Notes under the pieces: generated by a model
What the model saw: only the letters and a program-made list of their open reading frames with translations
Told to the model about the DNA's origin: nothing
The model's database searches: none
Translations under genes and position numbers: made by a program
Part shown: one piece after another, positions 36,781-50,700 of the stretch
Layout: each line of letters begins with the position of its first letter
Position numbering within the stretch: position 1 is the first letter of the stretch
Origin: Blasia pusilla
Lineage: Eukaryota > Marchantiophyta > Marchantiopsida > Blasiales
Assembly: GCA_050084515.1 (NCBI GenBank)
Contig: CM114272.1
Coordinates: forward strand, 17,670,001 to 17,734,000
DNA length: 64,000 nucleotides
Reading direction: 5' to 3'

Positions 36781-37879
36781 AAGAGCACACGAAATTAGTA
36801 CCCAAAATGTATGTAAACCCCTAAATTCAACCTACTCTACTACCGACAGGTCAAGTTCACATTCAGAACCTAAGAGCTCCGAGGATAAAAGTTCGGTATC
36901 AGTAACAAAATTCGTACGCTAGCGTGCGCGATGTGGTCATGAAAAGCATGTCATTAACCTTGTTTAGTTTGTAATTCTTTGCAATGAAGTTAGAGCCAAA
37001 AAAAGGAATCCAAACATACAACTAAACATACCTGATCACGAGGAGAATCGTCACGCGGGAATGGAGGGTCACTAGATGGAAGTCGACGTCAAGGACCTCT
37101 ATTGAAATTACTGTATGTCACGGCATCCCATTTTGCAAGATTTTGCCAATTTCGGGGTACACTCGGGCGGGTTTGAACACGCAACTATGTCTATTGTACA
37201 GGGTTCGCAAGCAGAGAGGACAAGGGAAGGGGGACGAAGCAGATCCAGTTGTCTCCACAGATAAAAACCAAGAAACCAAGGACATTGAAAAGCACTGGGA
37301 AAACCAATTGGATCCTGACTAAAAGTTTCAAGAGTTATCAAAACTCTTTCCCGAGCCACATATCTAGACGAAATCACATGCAGTCATTGTTCTTCCTCCC
37401 ACTCCCACAATCACCGCAACTCCCTCCTAAAATAAAGCTCTACCCGCAGCTTCATACATAGACCTCCTTCTAAAGCACATGGACTCCCACAATCACCGCA
37501 GCTCCCTCCTAAAATGCAGCTCCACCCAACGACTTCACACGTAGACCTCATTCAATTCAGCTACACTTGGACGCTTCAGCTCTAGAATCAGCAGCACCAC
37601 TCGCAAGAATGGAAGGAGAAGAGGAATCCACCTTTGGCGCATACAAGAGACGAAAGACACAAGCTCTGCCAGTCCACCTTCTCCCAAGCGCTACTCCTTT
37701 GTTTGTATATACAAGACACCTTCACATGAGCTTTCGCAGGAGAAGCACCTTGAGCTCAACTCACTCAGTCAGTCACTCCCACATTGACTCCGCTCTCCTC
37801 CCTGCCCCATCAAGTCAGAATAACTCACGCACAACCGGCATCGTCGAGCACGCGTTTCAATTTAAGTCATGTAGCGTTT

Positions 37880-38310
37880 GTTGGCGACTTCGTCAAAAAG
37901 CGTGCTGCCACATTCAAATCCTGATTGTTAGCAACAAACACAGACACAAAAGCCAGAACCCCAGCCCAGTCACGATACACAAATAAGCCCGCGAAAAACG
38001 GTAGCACTTCGTCAAACGCACACTGCCACCAGGCGTGACTGTCAGCAACGAACGCCTAAACAAAAGCCAAACCCAAAACCAAATCCCAACCGGTCACAAA
38101 AAATGATAGCACTTTGTTAGGAGCACACTACCACCGGGCCTGACTATCAGCAACGAACGCCTCATCAAAACCCAAACCCATAAGCAGAACCCCAGCCCAG
38201 TCAAGAGACACTCCGAAGCGAAAAAATAGAACTCTTCGTGAAAGCGCACTGCCACCTTCAACAAACCTAAACGACGAAAGCCAAACCTACCCCAGCCCGG
38301 TCACGAAACA
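37880..38310. repeat. Tandem repeat, about 105-125-bp units
   Basis: Four diverged units start near 37885, 38005, 38110 and 38235. Each has an ACTTCGT or ACTTTGTTAG start, CACACTGCCACC, TCAGCAACGAACGCC and AACCCCAGCCCAGTCA. Confidence 0.65.
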
Positions 38311-38699
38311 ACACTGAAACGCAAATTGGCACTACACTCCAAATATTGCGAAAAACACGCAAACACTAAAACACCGAAACCAGAAAAATCAAGCTAAGCG
38401 CGAATTCGAACAACCTTCAAAACCCTCAACCCACGACCCCCAACATCGAAAAGCGAACTGACACCTCCTTTGCACGAAAACACGAAAACACTGCGAAGCT
38501 ATCCAGCAAAAGCGTGGTTCGAAATGGAACAACTTTCAAACCCTACACCCACGACCCACAAGACTACCACCTCCTTTCACCAAGCGAAACACTTCGGAGC
38601 GAAACCGCAAAAGCAAGGGTCGATCGATCGAATGGCGCAAAATCAAAGGAATAGCGTGGGCGTCGAGAACGAAGCCTACTCCGTCCCAACACCGTGATT

Positions 38700-38830
38700 A
38701 GGGCACCCTAAACATCCGTCCATCCTCCTAAATCCGTCCAATCCCTAAATCCGTCCTTCCATACGTCCCACTGTCCCAATCCGTCATAACCCTAAATCCG
38801 TCCGTCCCGCTGAAACTCCATCCATCCGTA
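38700..38830. repeat. Short CCTAAATCCGTCC-type repeats
   Basis: CCCTAAATCCGTCC and CATCCGTCCATCC variants recur. CCCTAAA equals one plant telomere unit but is never tandem here, so it is not a telomeric tract. Confidence 0.55.
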
Positions 38831-38904
38831 GCCGCTGGCGAATGCCCGGCCGATATCCGCCAACAATCGCCCACGATCGGGCCCGTTGCTTCCGAGCCAC
38901 CTGC

Positions 38905-38970
38905 GGATAGGGCCTAGCCTAGGCTTTGCTTTATTGCGAAGCCGCGGCAAAGTATGGGCTTCGCTAGGAA
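38905..38970. repeat. Right copy of the roughly 70-bp inverted repeat (partner 27030-27115)
   Basis: Plus strand CCACCTGCGG, CCTAGCCTAGG, TTTATTGCGAAGCCGCGG, then AAAGTATGGGCTT, is the reverse complement of the left copy at roughly 80% identity by eye. Confidence 0.6.
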
Positions 38971-40832
38971 GCCCAAGACACTTGTCGTGGAGGATGGGTT
39001 CGCTTGTGCCGGCTTTCTTTTTCCCCTATGCCTTCCAAAGGGACAATAAATGCTCGCCACTCATCGAAAGATGTCGAATATGCACATATATATTTCTTTC
39101 AAAGCAACCAGTGAGAAAATGGAAACATATTTATAAAACCTTCCCAAGGCTGACCAATCCAAAAAAAAAATTATGAAAAAAATTTAAATAGCTTGATTTT
39201 ACTGTGAGCATTAATTTATGCTATTATCCTGAAAGAATAGTTTTTTGTCTTCTTAAAATGAAGATGTTTTTCCATTATAAACAACAACAAAAATGATTGG
39301 GGGCACTATCTTTTTTTGAATTTTTGTGTGTGAACAAAGCAAGTTGTGAATTAGTTATTAATAAATAATTCCCGAGGATGTGAAATTTCTTATACGTGTA
39401 CTCAAAGTGTTGTTCCAACCATTTGAAGTTGTACCATTTACAGATTTTGGAATCCTGCGGACCTAGTAACATGAGAACATCTCCCAAGCCACCTTCACCA
39501 CTTTTCACTTTCTTACTGCAAATTACAATACGCTTACATTCCACATAAGTTTTACTTTACCCATTTTGTTTGAATTGCATCTTTCAATTGAATCTTTCAC
39601 CCCTAAGTCGGGCATTTGATAATGCATGTTAATCCATGTCATTGAATTATCTTTCACCCCATGCAGCTCATACTAATCTCCGGATGTAATAACATGATCA
39701 AATTTTGTAGGAATAAAAAGAGTCGAATGGACTACCGACCCTTCTATATGATAATGAAATTCTCCAGTCACATACATTGTCATTGGGTGTATGGACGCAT
39801 AGGAAAGTTTGTCCCATTGTCCATCACCAAGAGTGCCAATTGTAGCAGTCAGATTATGTACACAACAATTCTCTCTGGCACCTGCCAAATTGTCAGCTAA
39901 AAATATTTTGAACAGGAAAAATGCCAATCATGCACGCAAAACAGATTTGGGAATCTCTGTTTGCATTCAAAATCCTAAACCAGTCTGGATTGCGATCCTA
40001 CACTTCAATTCTCTCTATTAAATGCAAAGAAATGTGGGGTTCCAACTGCAAGAACCTCCATATCTCATTTGCAGAAAGTATTTTACTGCAAATAATGTAC
40101 ATGCTGCTATTGACAGCTCCAATTACACTGTCCAAGCACTTCCAACCCAAGATGCAGTTGTAAATGACCAAGAAATCCAATGTGCCACATAGAGCGCATA
40201 GCCTTCACCAGAATAAACCCTAATAAGCCCAAGTTCTGTGCAGGATTTCTTCTTTACAAATTTATGTGACCAGGCAATATGACGAGCCGCAGAAGACTGC
40301 CTCCATAAAAAAGGGTCCATTTGCTTGCTGCTTGTAGTCGTGGCACAAGGTTTTTTTCCGACTACAATTCTGGTCATGAGAATCTTGGGCTGTACAGTGA
40401 TATCACCCATAGGACCCTCTGAGCTAGCAAGGACTCATGTGAAATTTTCGGGAATCACATGACAATCAGTAGTACATCCATCTTAGGAGACTTGAGATAC
40501 TCGCCACGTGTTGAGAGGCTGGATCTTTGCCTGGACAGCAGACTTCGCAAAAACAACTACCCAGATTCACTCCAGAAACTCGTATGAATCACCTGGTTAT
40601 CATTAGTACACCCTCCGTGGGAAATTGGAGACGTCTGCAACATACTTTCCCCCATGTCGTGAGGGGTGCACACCTGGTTAAAAGAATCTGCATAGATAAT
40701 TATGCAGATTGGCACAAATGCCCCGTGCATTGACAATACTGCAGACTGATGAATGATCCTGCAGCATGACTATGAAACCATCTTTTATCTCCCTTCAAGA
40801 TTAGCAACCAAAAGGAATGATGCTGAAACCTT
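38971..40832. other. No gene recognised downstream of TFIIF-alpha
   Basis: Contains the 3' flank and presumably the 3' UTR of the TFIIF-alpha gene. Minus-strand frames at 40410-40123 and 39927-39673 are open but unrecognised. Confidence 0.4.
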
Positions 40833-43800
40833 TCACTGTTGGCGCAACACAATATAATTTGCCCCATCTGTCTTTTGAATCCGGGAGATCTTCTTCAGGA
40901 TCGCTGCAAAGGCTGACTTGTCCTGCATCACCATTACCAGTCACCTCAAATTCATCTTCAAATGACCTCAAAAATCATCAAAACCCTCACGTGAGCTACA
41001 CATGACAAAACGAAAGTCGCTGTAATGATTGGTTGAAAGAGACAAACGTAAAATAATTATAGGCTGAAAAGGAAAGAACTTTAAAGGATGAAGACAATCT
41101 TCCAACAGACAGCGAAACCCAAAACAAGATAGGCCAAGGATGAAAGAAAATGAGGTGAGATGTCAATCATGATGTCAAACCAACTACACGTATAGCTCAT
41201 GCACAAGTCAGAAACCCATGTCTTTTATGCTTAGGCAGTAAGTCATTCTTGGCCCTTCCTTACCTCTGGTGTTCTGAGTCGGCTGCGAAACTTAGCAACA
41301 AGATCTGTGCTTTTGATCGGTCCAGTTGCTTTTAATACTCTCATGACCTCATCTTCGGTCACTGCCTGATTGGCAGGAGGTGCTGGTTTGGCAGCCGCAG
41401 CTGTAACCTTAGTGTTGGATGGAGTAGTGGCCGCCTTCACTGCTGCATTTACATCCTTCTTGCTTGCAGTCGATTGCGGGGATGCCTTGGCTGTCTGCCA
41501 GTTGAGATGATCACAAACTTGTTAACATCTCTCCCAATTCCTTGTCAAATGATAATTTTTCAAACATGTGGCTAATCATGATTACAAACTTTAGCAACTA
41601 GTTATATTCTTACTCAGTTCTATAGGAGATACATTCTTGATTGTTGTCTCCTCCAAAGACTATTTAACTACGCAATTTTGCACTTAGGGTCTTAAAGTAG
41701 GCTTAGTTATCACCTCTCACTAGAGGAATTGAGAAAACGTGGATTACAACCTAAGGCCGGCCTTATGCTCATTTTGATGGGATTAGAATGGCAAAAGAGC
41801 ACTACAAACCTCATGGTTAGCTAAGAAATAAATTTGACCGCAAATGATTGCACTAAAGGTACTCTAATACTGGACCTATTTCTGCAGTAGAATCTCCTAA
41901 TTCATGCTCACAGTGAGAAATCTAGACTGGCCAACTTTGTAGCAGCGGCTACAGCTCCGAAAACCTAGATACATGCAAAGCTGGATATTGACAGCATCAG
42001 TTACAGTATACCATCTCTAAATGTCGACATTGCAAAACACATCGATAAACAGGCAACCTAGGCAGGCTAACTTTTCACTTTCCACTTGACAACCCACAAT
42101 CAATGTAGTTCAGCTAAAAGGCCTAGGGGCCAGGGAATTCATTGTTTTTTGTTGGTGTGTTCCAAAAAGTTAGTTTTCATTATATGATTTACTAATACAA
42201 AGAATCAGGATCTTTGATCTTCTCTTAGAAAAGATCATTTGACAAACATTCATAGCATGAGAACGTCTAAGTTTCTTTCAGTTGTGATCGCTGGAGGAAT
42301 CACTTAAGGGAAAGGAAAGCTACCACGGGATTACTTGAAGGAGTCTTGGCCATTCCACACCCTAACTGAAGTACACTTAATATTGGACTGTCACACTGCC
42401 CATATTATCTCTGAAGTTAGTCTGGAGCGCTAAAGCTATGAAAGGCACTACTTTATGAGAGCAGGATGACTAAAAAGTACTGGCAATCAATCTAAATAAT
42501 GCAAAGTCACAGCCTGCATCCACAATTGGTCAACTCCATCCACAGATATTAACGGAAGATACTGTCATCGTGTATCCCTTTAGGCACTCAGCTACAGCTT
42601 ATAAGCCTAGGAGAATTGGCGAGTTGCCAAGATGGGTCATATATGCACACCTCAGTTTTCGTCTTCTTAGCTGCAGCAGTGCCATTTACTTTGGGTTCTT
42701 CCTGTGTACCAGCTTTTCTCTTGCCTTTACCTCCCGAAGCAGAAGTAGGAGTAGTCTTAGAAGCAGGGGCAGCTTTGGCTGGAGTACTTTCAGCGGGCTC
42801 ATCTTTGGGTCCATCTTTACGTGTAGGAGCTAACACAGGTGAAAGCCCGATATCCTCATTATCCAGATCCACCTGGTGAGTATGCCACAAATGTTAAATC
42901 ACAAGGAACCTCATCAACTGAATGGGCGTGCTTGAGAAGAGTACTGTGACAAATAGTTCAGCTGTATCAAATATTCACAGCTACATTCACCATGCCATGA
43001 GTCCAATCCCCTCCCATACTCAACTCTATCCTTTACAACCAATGAAAAAACCTGGGTGTATTGAGGCCAAACAAACCAGCCACTATCACATATAACTGAA
43101 ATTCACTTTAAGTGAATCATCAGAGGAGCCATGCTCAACAGAAAGTTAAACTATAATCTTAGAGCATGCAATTTTAACATACATAAAGCTTGTTCAGACT
43201 CACATGCATAGTGTAAGCAACAAAAGAGAAAGCATTTGCGTCAGTGAGGTCATTACATCCTCATCCCCATCTTCCTCATCCTCTTCCCCGTCAGAGTCAT
43301 CTTCCTTGGCTGCTTTTCCAAGCAACTTTTTCAACTCCTTCCCAGATTTACTCAATCCACCGCTCTCATCTTCTTGGCCCTCCTGACCCTCTTCTTCATC
43401 CTCCTCTTCCTGAAGAAAACCCCACAACAATGACTCAAAATTCACCTTGAGGCCATCAACTCGGGGAGAACGACATGTCATGTCCTCAAGTTGCCCAAAA
43501 ATGACCATTCATGCTCCAAGTTCATGCCTTCCCTAAAGTTTGGAAACCCTCAAGAGAGGGACAAACGAAGTGAGTTTGTTCAACACGACGCAGGCATTCT
43601 TATCTCAAAGCGCATCCCACCTGCTTGATCTCAGGCGGAGGTGGAATTTCAGGATTCACTTGATCATCTCTTTCATCAGCATCATTGCCAACAGCTTCAT
43701 CATCATCCGTGAAATTCTCTTCATGTTCCCAATCATCGCCTGTCCCAACAGCCAATGCTTGTAAATGAGTATTGAATTATCCAGTTCCACATCATCCATC

Positions 43801-46800
43801 GCATGTTCAAAGCTTGTCATTGTATAAGGCCATCATCGTCAATATGTGAAGGGTATCATCATTAAGATCCAACCGAACCTCCATTTTAGAAAGAAAATCG
43901 TTTGGTTGCCAGTAGGCCAGTTCTCTTGTACCTGTTGTTGTCATACCCTAATCAATCAAACTTCTTATTGTGCTCTAGTGAAAATTTCCAAGAAACCTAG
44001 AATGCCACCAGCAGGAACTAATGTTTGAAGGGTGATACGTCCTTTGGTCCCATCACCCCAAATTTTTAGGAAATGAAATGTACAAGGCTGGGAAATCATG
44101 CAAACTACAGTCCAGTAATCTTAAATAGATAGTGATACTTAACCTTCCCAGGTAACTTAGGTCTTTTAGGTTTGTCTCGACAACTTCTGGGCAGTAGGGT
44201 CTACAGGCCAGCATCTGTTAGTAGCAGTTAGAAGTGGCATTGGGGTGTGCATCACTTGTGCGGAATTACATATGAGTGTGTGCTTTGCATACGTACACTT
44301 CAGCACAGCCATCTCCAACACTTTCTTTTCATGTCATGTGTGGGATGATAAACTGATGCTCTTCTCCAATTCATTACACCAGGTTATGAATCTTAATGAG
44401 TCTTTGACCAAGTATCGAGGACATATGAGTCCCATAGGAAACCATTAACTTCCAACAAATTACTGTTTATTCAGTCACTCAACCAGTGTTACTTACCCTC
44501 ATTGCCCAAATTGCCTTCAAGGATAACAGCTTGCTCCAACAAACTAGAGTGGACTTAAGAGCAATCAACTTTATGATATCTGAGCAATGTCTTGTAGTCT
44601 ATTGACCTGAAAGTCCTCATACATAGTAATCAAGACCTGATAATCTCTTCATTTGACTGTGCAGGCAATAGAGGGCGGTTATAACACTGAAGAATAAATC
44701 TGACATGTGACATGGTAGTGTGAATAACCCACCTTTCTCAGGTTCTTCATCATCAAGGTCAAGGTCCAGAGCCGGTTCTTCTCCATCTTCATCGCCTCCC
44801 CCAGCATTTTTCATACCAAGCCTCTTCTTCCTGGCCTCTTCTTCATCCTCATCCTCTTCAGCTTTGTCAGAATCTGCACCTGCTGCATCCTCATCATCCT
44901 CCCCTGACTTCCTGCGGCCACCTCCTCCACCTGAACCTCCAATCTTTTCCTCCCCTACACCACCAAATGCAGCCGCACCAGTATTGGCAGCCTTCATCAT
45001 CCACCTTTGATATCCATCTGCGGTTTTTCGCCTGTTTTTCATTTGCTCCTCAGCCTCCTCCAGAGTTAGTTGTTTATATTGTGCTACCTTATGGAAGTTA
45101 TACCTGAATTATCACGACACAAAGGCAGTCATCTTGGGCAGCCAAAGAATGCCTACGAAACTGTCATCCATGCAAACAACAGTTGCTAAAAAATGGTAAA
45201 AGATGGTAAATTGGCCACACACAAATGATTGTAACCAGCATAATCATGAGCTTGGGCTGGTTGCAACAAATGGACAGCTAGATCCAAATGGAAATCTTAC
45301 CAACTGCCGGCAGGTAACGCCATGAAGTCATTTCCCTGCATAATCAGGAGGAAGTAGGTTGCTTGTTGACCACCTTCCAGCTGCCCTGTGAACTGCTGCT
45401 GTCCTTTGTCATCCTCCAGAATCCAGGGCTTGAGCTTCATCTTATCCTACAAATAGTCACCATGACAAATGGAAAATCATTTTCCAGACACCATGTTGAG
45501 GTCCAATCTGTGACGTGAAGGGGTAGGGCCCCACCCAAGAATAGCGTGTTCTATCCTATACAATACTTACTCAAGATGGGTCGGTGGCAAAACGTTTATT
45601 CCACTCGCATACATCCTAGGGCTCTAAGTTGAGCTATTGCTTAGCCCCTGCACTTCTGAATTAACTTTTTTGTGAAAACAACAATTAGGCGACAATACCC
45701 GCTGTGCATCGGTCAGTTGTCGTCCTTGCGCTCCATCTCTTTGCATGGTCCATTTCGTCTCAGAAGTCTTCTTCTTTGAGAAATGAGGAATCCCTTGGTG
45801 AAATCTTCCAACGAAGTATTGCTTGCTAGGAACATGGTGCTTGACATTGTACTCCTGCATAATGAGGTCCAAAAACAATTTCAGCAATTTACCAATAGAC
45901 TCGAGCTCTTAAGGTTCCTATTGTATGGCAGGGTAGATGGAACAAATCGGAGCTTAACCAATCAATTAAATAAAGTTTTTCATGCAGAGGTTGCTTGTAT
46001 GGGATCTACACAACCTAACTGCTCTCTCTAATCCTGACCCAAATGAATCGCAGGGACTTTTCATAGTGACATCAGCAGTTTTCCGGTGACAGGAAACCGC
46101 AATGAACAGCTCGTGGAATTTCGGTCAGCGTAACGTATCATGGCTGGTGGAATGCACTAAGGTAGTTTCAGTTCACACAAACTAATAAGCAACATCTCTT
46201 GATATTAAATGGTGATTAATCGAAATTAATCGAAATATGTAATCTCAGAGTTGATGAAATAAGGGCACGAAACTAACATTTCACCTGTTGAGCCATATTG
46301 GACGTACACAGACAAGTACCATGGGTCCGGATCTTTTTTAAAAATCTACAAGCTCTGACTGAGTTGCATCAGGGCCCCCGAAGTTAGAACTTTCCGGGGT
46401 GTGACCACTGCAACAGCAGACTCTTCAGAAGATGTTTCCAAACGGCATCACTCAGCTCGGTTCACAGTTCCGCTTATAATCATGATCATGTGTCCTTGAG
46501 TGATAATAATAATTGCTGGTGGAACCCCCATTACACATTTTACTCGACCATCTCTAATGAATGAGTTCAAACCGTTGACCACCCGATGCCTGGAATTTCG
46601 AGAGGTGCGTACTGAACACAATTGTGAGAACCAATTTCACGAACCGAGATAGTACCTCCAAAGCACAGAGAAGTGTCCTGCATCAGAGATATAGTTTCAG
46701 TGCCACTGTACAGGGTTCTAGTGGTGTCTGGACTCACCCGGATGAGTCGAGTGATTGCAATTCCGCACTCAGTGCAAGTCCCACTAGTCTCCACCAACGA

Positions 46801-46911
46801 CTTCCCACAAGGTATACAAATGGTCATATGCTTGCAGGTGCTTCCGTAAAGATCAGTCGTGACTCCACATCCATCGCAATTCCCTTTCAGCACCAGAGGC
46901 TCTGGCGCCAT
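40833..46911 (-). CDS. TFIIFa: Transcription initiation factor IIF subunit alpha (RAP74), nine exons
   Basis: Exons in coding order: 46738-46911, 45699-45854, 45301-45446, 44733-45103, 43621-43739, 43257-43409, 42651-42872, 41264-41494, 40833-40922. All introns are GT..AG, phases join cleanly, and the product is 553 aa, close to plant RAP74 length. Residues 1-58 form a plant-type Cys-rich finger (CDGCG, CKHMTICIPC, CTEC). About 59-165 is the TFIIF dimerisation fold (YFVGRFHQGIP, PWILEDD, LIMQGNDFMALPAGSW). A conserved TADGYQRWMMKAA follows. The middle is acidic and contains GGLSKSGKELKKLLGKA. Residues from about 492 (VTEDEVMRVL) to VLRQQ form the C-terminal winged helix. The protein pairs with TFIIF-beta, binds RNA polymerase II and helps initiation and elongation. 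The start is the first ATG in frame, with no upstream alternative. Confidence 0.93.
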
Positions 46912-47049
46912 CCCTCTCAATTACTCCTTTCTGGCTTCTTCCCGCACTTTTCCAGTCTCCCGTTTCCCCTGTATAGACGTATCAGCGTCTATGTGTGTGT
47001 ATGTGTAAGCGAGTGACCATCCCTGTTAAGAAAACAAGACTACCAGACT

Positions 47050-47065
47050 CGAGATCTCTCCGACC

Positions 47066-47107
<42 letters not shown>

Positions 47108-47126
47108 CGCTCTCACCTACGCCTCA

Positions 47127-47156
<30 letters not shown>
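47050..47156. repeat. (CT)n microsatellites upstream of TFIIF-alpha
   Basis: Two CT runs (about 47070-47101 and 47129-47155) are separated by GTGTGTCGCTCTCACCTACG and followed by another CGCTCTCACCTACGCCTC, so the block is also a small tandem duplication. On the coding strand they read as GA repeats roughly 160-245 nt upstream of the ATG, in the 5' UTR or core promoter. Confidence 0.8.
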
Positions 47157-47163
<7 letters not shown>

Positions 47164-47769
47164 CACCTACGCCTCTCTTCGTCTGGTCCCCAGGTTCTTC
47201 CGGGAACTCGGCGACGACCCGATGAGCTCCATTCCGAGCTCGAAATGACAGTTTGCCACTTTACTCTTAGGTTTTGCGCCAATTCACAATAGCAGCGGGC
47301 CTGGATTTCCCTCGTCCTGACTTCTGCAGGAGTTCCCGAAACGAAGAACGGATCTCGGGCTCAAAAATCGGCCATTCAAATCGCCATTCTGCTCCTGTCA
47401 CCAGCGACGTCCTCTTCATAAACAACGGAAGCACTTCGCGAACCCTACAAAAGGTAGCCACCGCCAGTTTGGCGACCATCATCCCAAAGGCCTGTGTGGG
47501 TCCCGGGCCCAAACGGTCAAACCTGCCTAGTTTGCTCTGCGAAGTGATGCGGTCGCGAGAGCTCCCGGCCCTACCGGTCAAATGTTGTCTGCTGTCGCCA
47601 CGGGTCATATGGTTCCCTTGTGCGGTCGCCGAGCAGTTCCGGGGTGTGCATGCGACCGTGAGGGCGGCTGGTCAGTCTTCCGCGTCAGCAGGCCCGGGTA
47701 AGTCGGGTTTTCATATATGTCAAAGATGCACTTCGATAAAAACGAGTGATGGAAAACCCATCGGAAGTA
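47157..47769. other. GC-rich upstream flank, no gene recognised
   Basis: Frames are open on both strands (47274-47852 plus, 47608-47267 minus) because of high GC. Neither shows a domain. It separates the TFIIF-alpha promoter from the LINE-like element. Confidence 0.4.
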
Positions 47770-50700
47770 CAAAAGAGGGGGACTCAAAGAGTCAAAATCT
47801 GAAGGCCACAACACGACCAGAAAAGGAAGAAGGGGGCATTCCCCCCCCCTAACGACGAAACTCAACAACAGCAGAGACAATATCAGCAACAACAAGAGAG
47901 TTATGACTACTACTAAGTGGGCCTCTAGCACCGGCGTCTCCCACAGCCTGAGCTCGCCGCAAAATCCCATTAGCCTGGGCACGCTGCAACGCTATGGAGA
48001 CCCGCTGCCTACAATACAGAATCGCAGTAGCTTAGGACAACCCATTTCTCGAGTGGAGATGATGGGCGCGATCCGTATGAACGAAGTCGAACCTCTCCCC
48101 CATAGCCCCATACATCTCTATGGCGAGGGGATGAAGATGTGTCCTCGTGTAGTCGATCAGAGATATGTGTCTTCTTCCGCCCGCCGCCGCCGCCGCCGCC
48201 GCTCTTGTAGCATTCGCCCTTGGGCCACCACTTGGGCTCATGACCTTGCCTCCCGCGTAGGATGCGTGACTACCACGTCCGCCACAACCACCTCACCTCA
48301 CGTGTCATGTAGAGATCGGCACGAATGAGGGAATCCCGCATGGAGTAGTGCCTCTCTCTCTGCACATGGAAGCCACTCTCGAGCAATACTGAACATGATA
48401 TCCCGCCTTTGCATCGTGAGTGGCTATCCTCTCACCCCAATCGACAGCGTGCCAAATGCACACCAAGTGGATCCAGGCTCGGCGACACTCGCGGTGTGTC
48501 GAACCAACCACCGATGGTTGGGGAGGCCAAAGCGGAACCGCATCGCTGTGGTATAGGTAAGTGGTGCGATACGGAAAGCTGGAGAAGGGGCGCCCCTACC
48601 CATGAGCCTGCCCCCTTCCGAGCAAGAGCGAATCGGGCCCTAACCTCCATGGGGATATTCCGTCGGACATAGTGCCTCTAAAAATCGCCTCAAAGTGGGC
48701 TTCCATCAAGGAAGATTGGAGCCAGGCCGACCGGAGGTAACTAAGGAGGAGAAAGTGGGGAGAACGGCTCTTGGCCTCAACTCGAAGGGGATCTCTACAA
48801 GCTGTGAGTGAAGATTGAAGTGGGAAAGAGCCATCCTCGACACCGGGAGACGAGTGTAGAAGGAGCGGTCTATCTCTAACCAAAAATCGGGAGCAAAGGA
48901 GGGTGCCACTATGGCCCAACTCCCTAAAAAAAAGCGGAGGGCGCCACTAACTCGGTCGAGAGAAGACCTACTCCACCAAAAGAAATCGGCCAAGAGGCCT
49001 GTCTACGAGCTAACTCCCCATGGGGCACTCTAAGGAGCCGGGTCCTAGAAGATCCCCAAACACTGCATGAGCTTCCTATCAAAGGATCTATATAGGGAAG
49101 AAAGGTGACTAGATGTCCGACAGTTCTAGTGAGGTAACCAGGTCTCTGAGCAAAACAAGAAGAGAGAATGCCGAAAAGGCGACTTGAGGGTCACCAATCC
49201 TCGTAAGATCATCAACGTGGAGAAGATCCTCGGTAAGAGCCGCCATTTAAAGTCGATACAAAGTCCTGGCTCCCGGCGGTACTCCCAAGACTCGAAGCCC
49301 TCCGGCCAGTCGCAAGAAGCCGTCGGGTAAATGTAGATCATCACGTAGGCCTGATGGAGACCAAGCCTTGCACTTCCCCACCTTCACCGCCAGGCCGACA
49401 TGTGCCAACTGTGCTGAAAAGTGCTCGAATGGAGGGACAACCAGATCTCGGGACCAACAATATGAGTATCATCTCGCCAAATGAAGGGAACATGCAACCC
49501 GGGAAAGCCTCCACCGTAGAAAGAACGCTCGGTAATGAGCCCAAAGACAAACAACGCGCCACCCGGAGGGTCACCCTGACGAGTCCCGGTAGCAGACTCC
49601 AAGACCGTGACCTCCTCCTCGAATCGACCATGGTGGAAATAGAGGGCCGAAGGGGCCCCATAGAAAGCCTGCACAAAGGGAATGAGGCTCGCCATGGGGC
49701 CACCAGCGTCCCTCAACTCTGTGAATATAGTAGCCCGAGATCTTGAGTTGAAGGCGTTCTCCACGTCCACTTGGAGAACCACCCACTCTGGATGTACATC
49801 TAGACAAGCCCTCAAACCTAAGGCAACGCCGTCTCACATCCGGTGGCGTGGCAACTCAAAGCGATGCGGACTCGGATGTGATTGGAAAGCCTCACGGAAT
49901 TGCAAAGCGAGAGTACGACTCACCAACCGCAAGAGCACCTCACCTATGGCAATCGGACGGATACCACCACCCCTTTGACAACGCCAAAGTCGCCCCGCCC
50001 CTAATACTTGGGCCCTTTCTGTTGGCACTCTCCTCGAGCTAGGTGAGAGGCAACCTGAAGCAACTTCGGAGAAGCCGCTAGCGGTGTCCTCGGAAGGAAA
50101 GCAATCACGAAGGTGTTCGTACATCATACCAGACAAACCTCCGCCGCAATCCTCGGAGAACGCCCAAGTGCCCATGCAAAGAGGGACGGGTCAAGGCATA
50201 TAGCCGTGTCAGGGTGGAAGTCACGTGCAAAAGCTGGAATGTCAACCGATGGACGAGGATGTAGCCTCCGGAGGGCATCGATGGTAACAGCTGAAGAAGG
50301 AGCCATGTCCATCGGGCGAAGAGCACGCGGCTCGCGAGTACTCACAGGCTCGCCTTGATGTCCTACATCGCCGCAACCTGGCTGCTCAGGATCGTCCGTC
50401 GGGAAACCAGGTGAACTACTACCTACCGCGAATGCCACAAACTCACTCTGCAGAGACTCCCAATCACCTCCTCGAAAAGCGTCTCAGACGTGCTATAACC
50501 TCTCTATGACCGGCCTTCCCTCCCCGAGTGTAACGAAGACACCATCGTGGAAGGAGAAGTAGTAGGTACCACGAGAGCTCATCCATAGGATCAAGGGCGA
50601 TCCTAGCGAGGGGAAGGAGGAATGCGTGGCGGAGGTCGTCCCGAATAGCATGGGGGATCCTATGAAACAACCTCGGGCAGGGAAAACGGGTCTCGAAGAG

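Noticed and set aside
38700-38830. Interstitial telomere tract (CCCTAAA)
   Set aside because: The heptamer occurs singly within a different short repeat, never in tandem.
43204-43450. Plus-strand Ser/Pro- and His-rich frames opposite TFIIF-alpha exons
   Set aside because: They are antisense shadows of the acidic exons; the same applies to the Ser-rich plus frame at 44720-45010.
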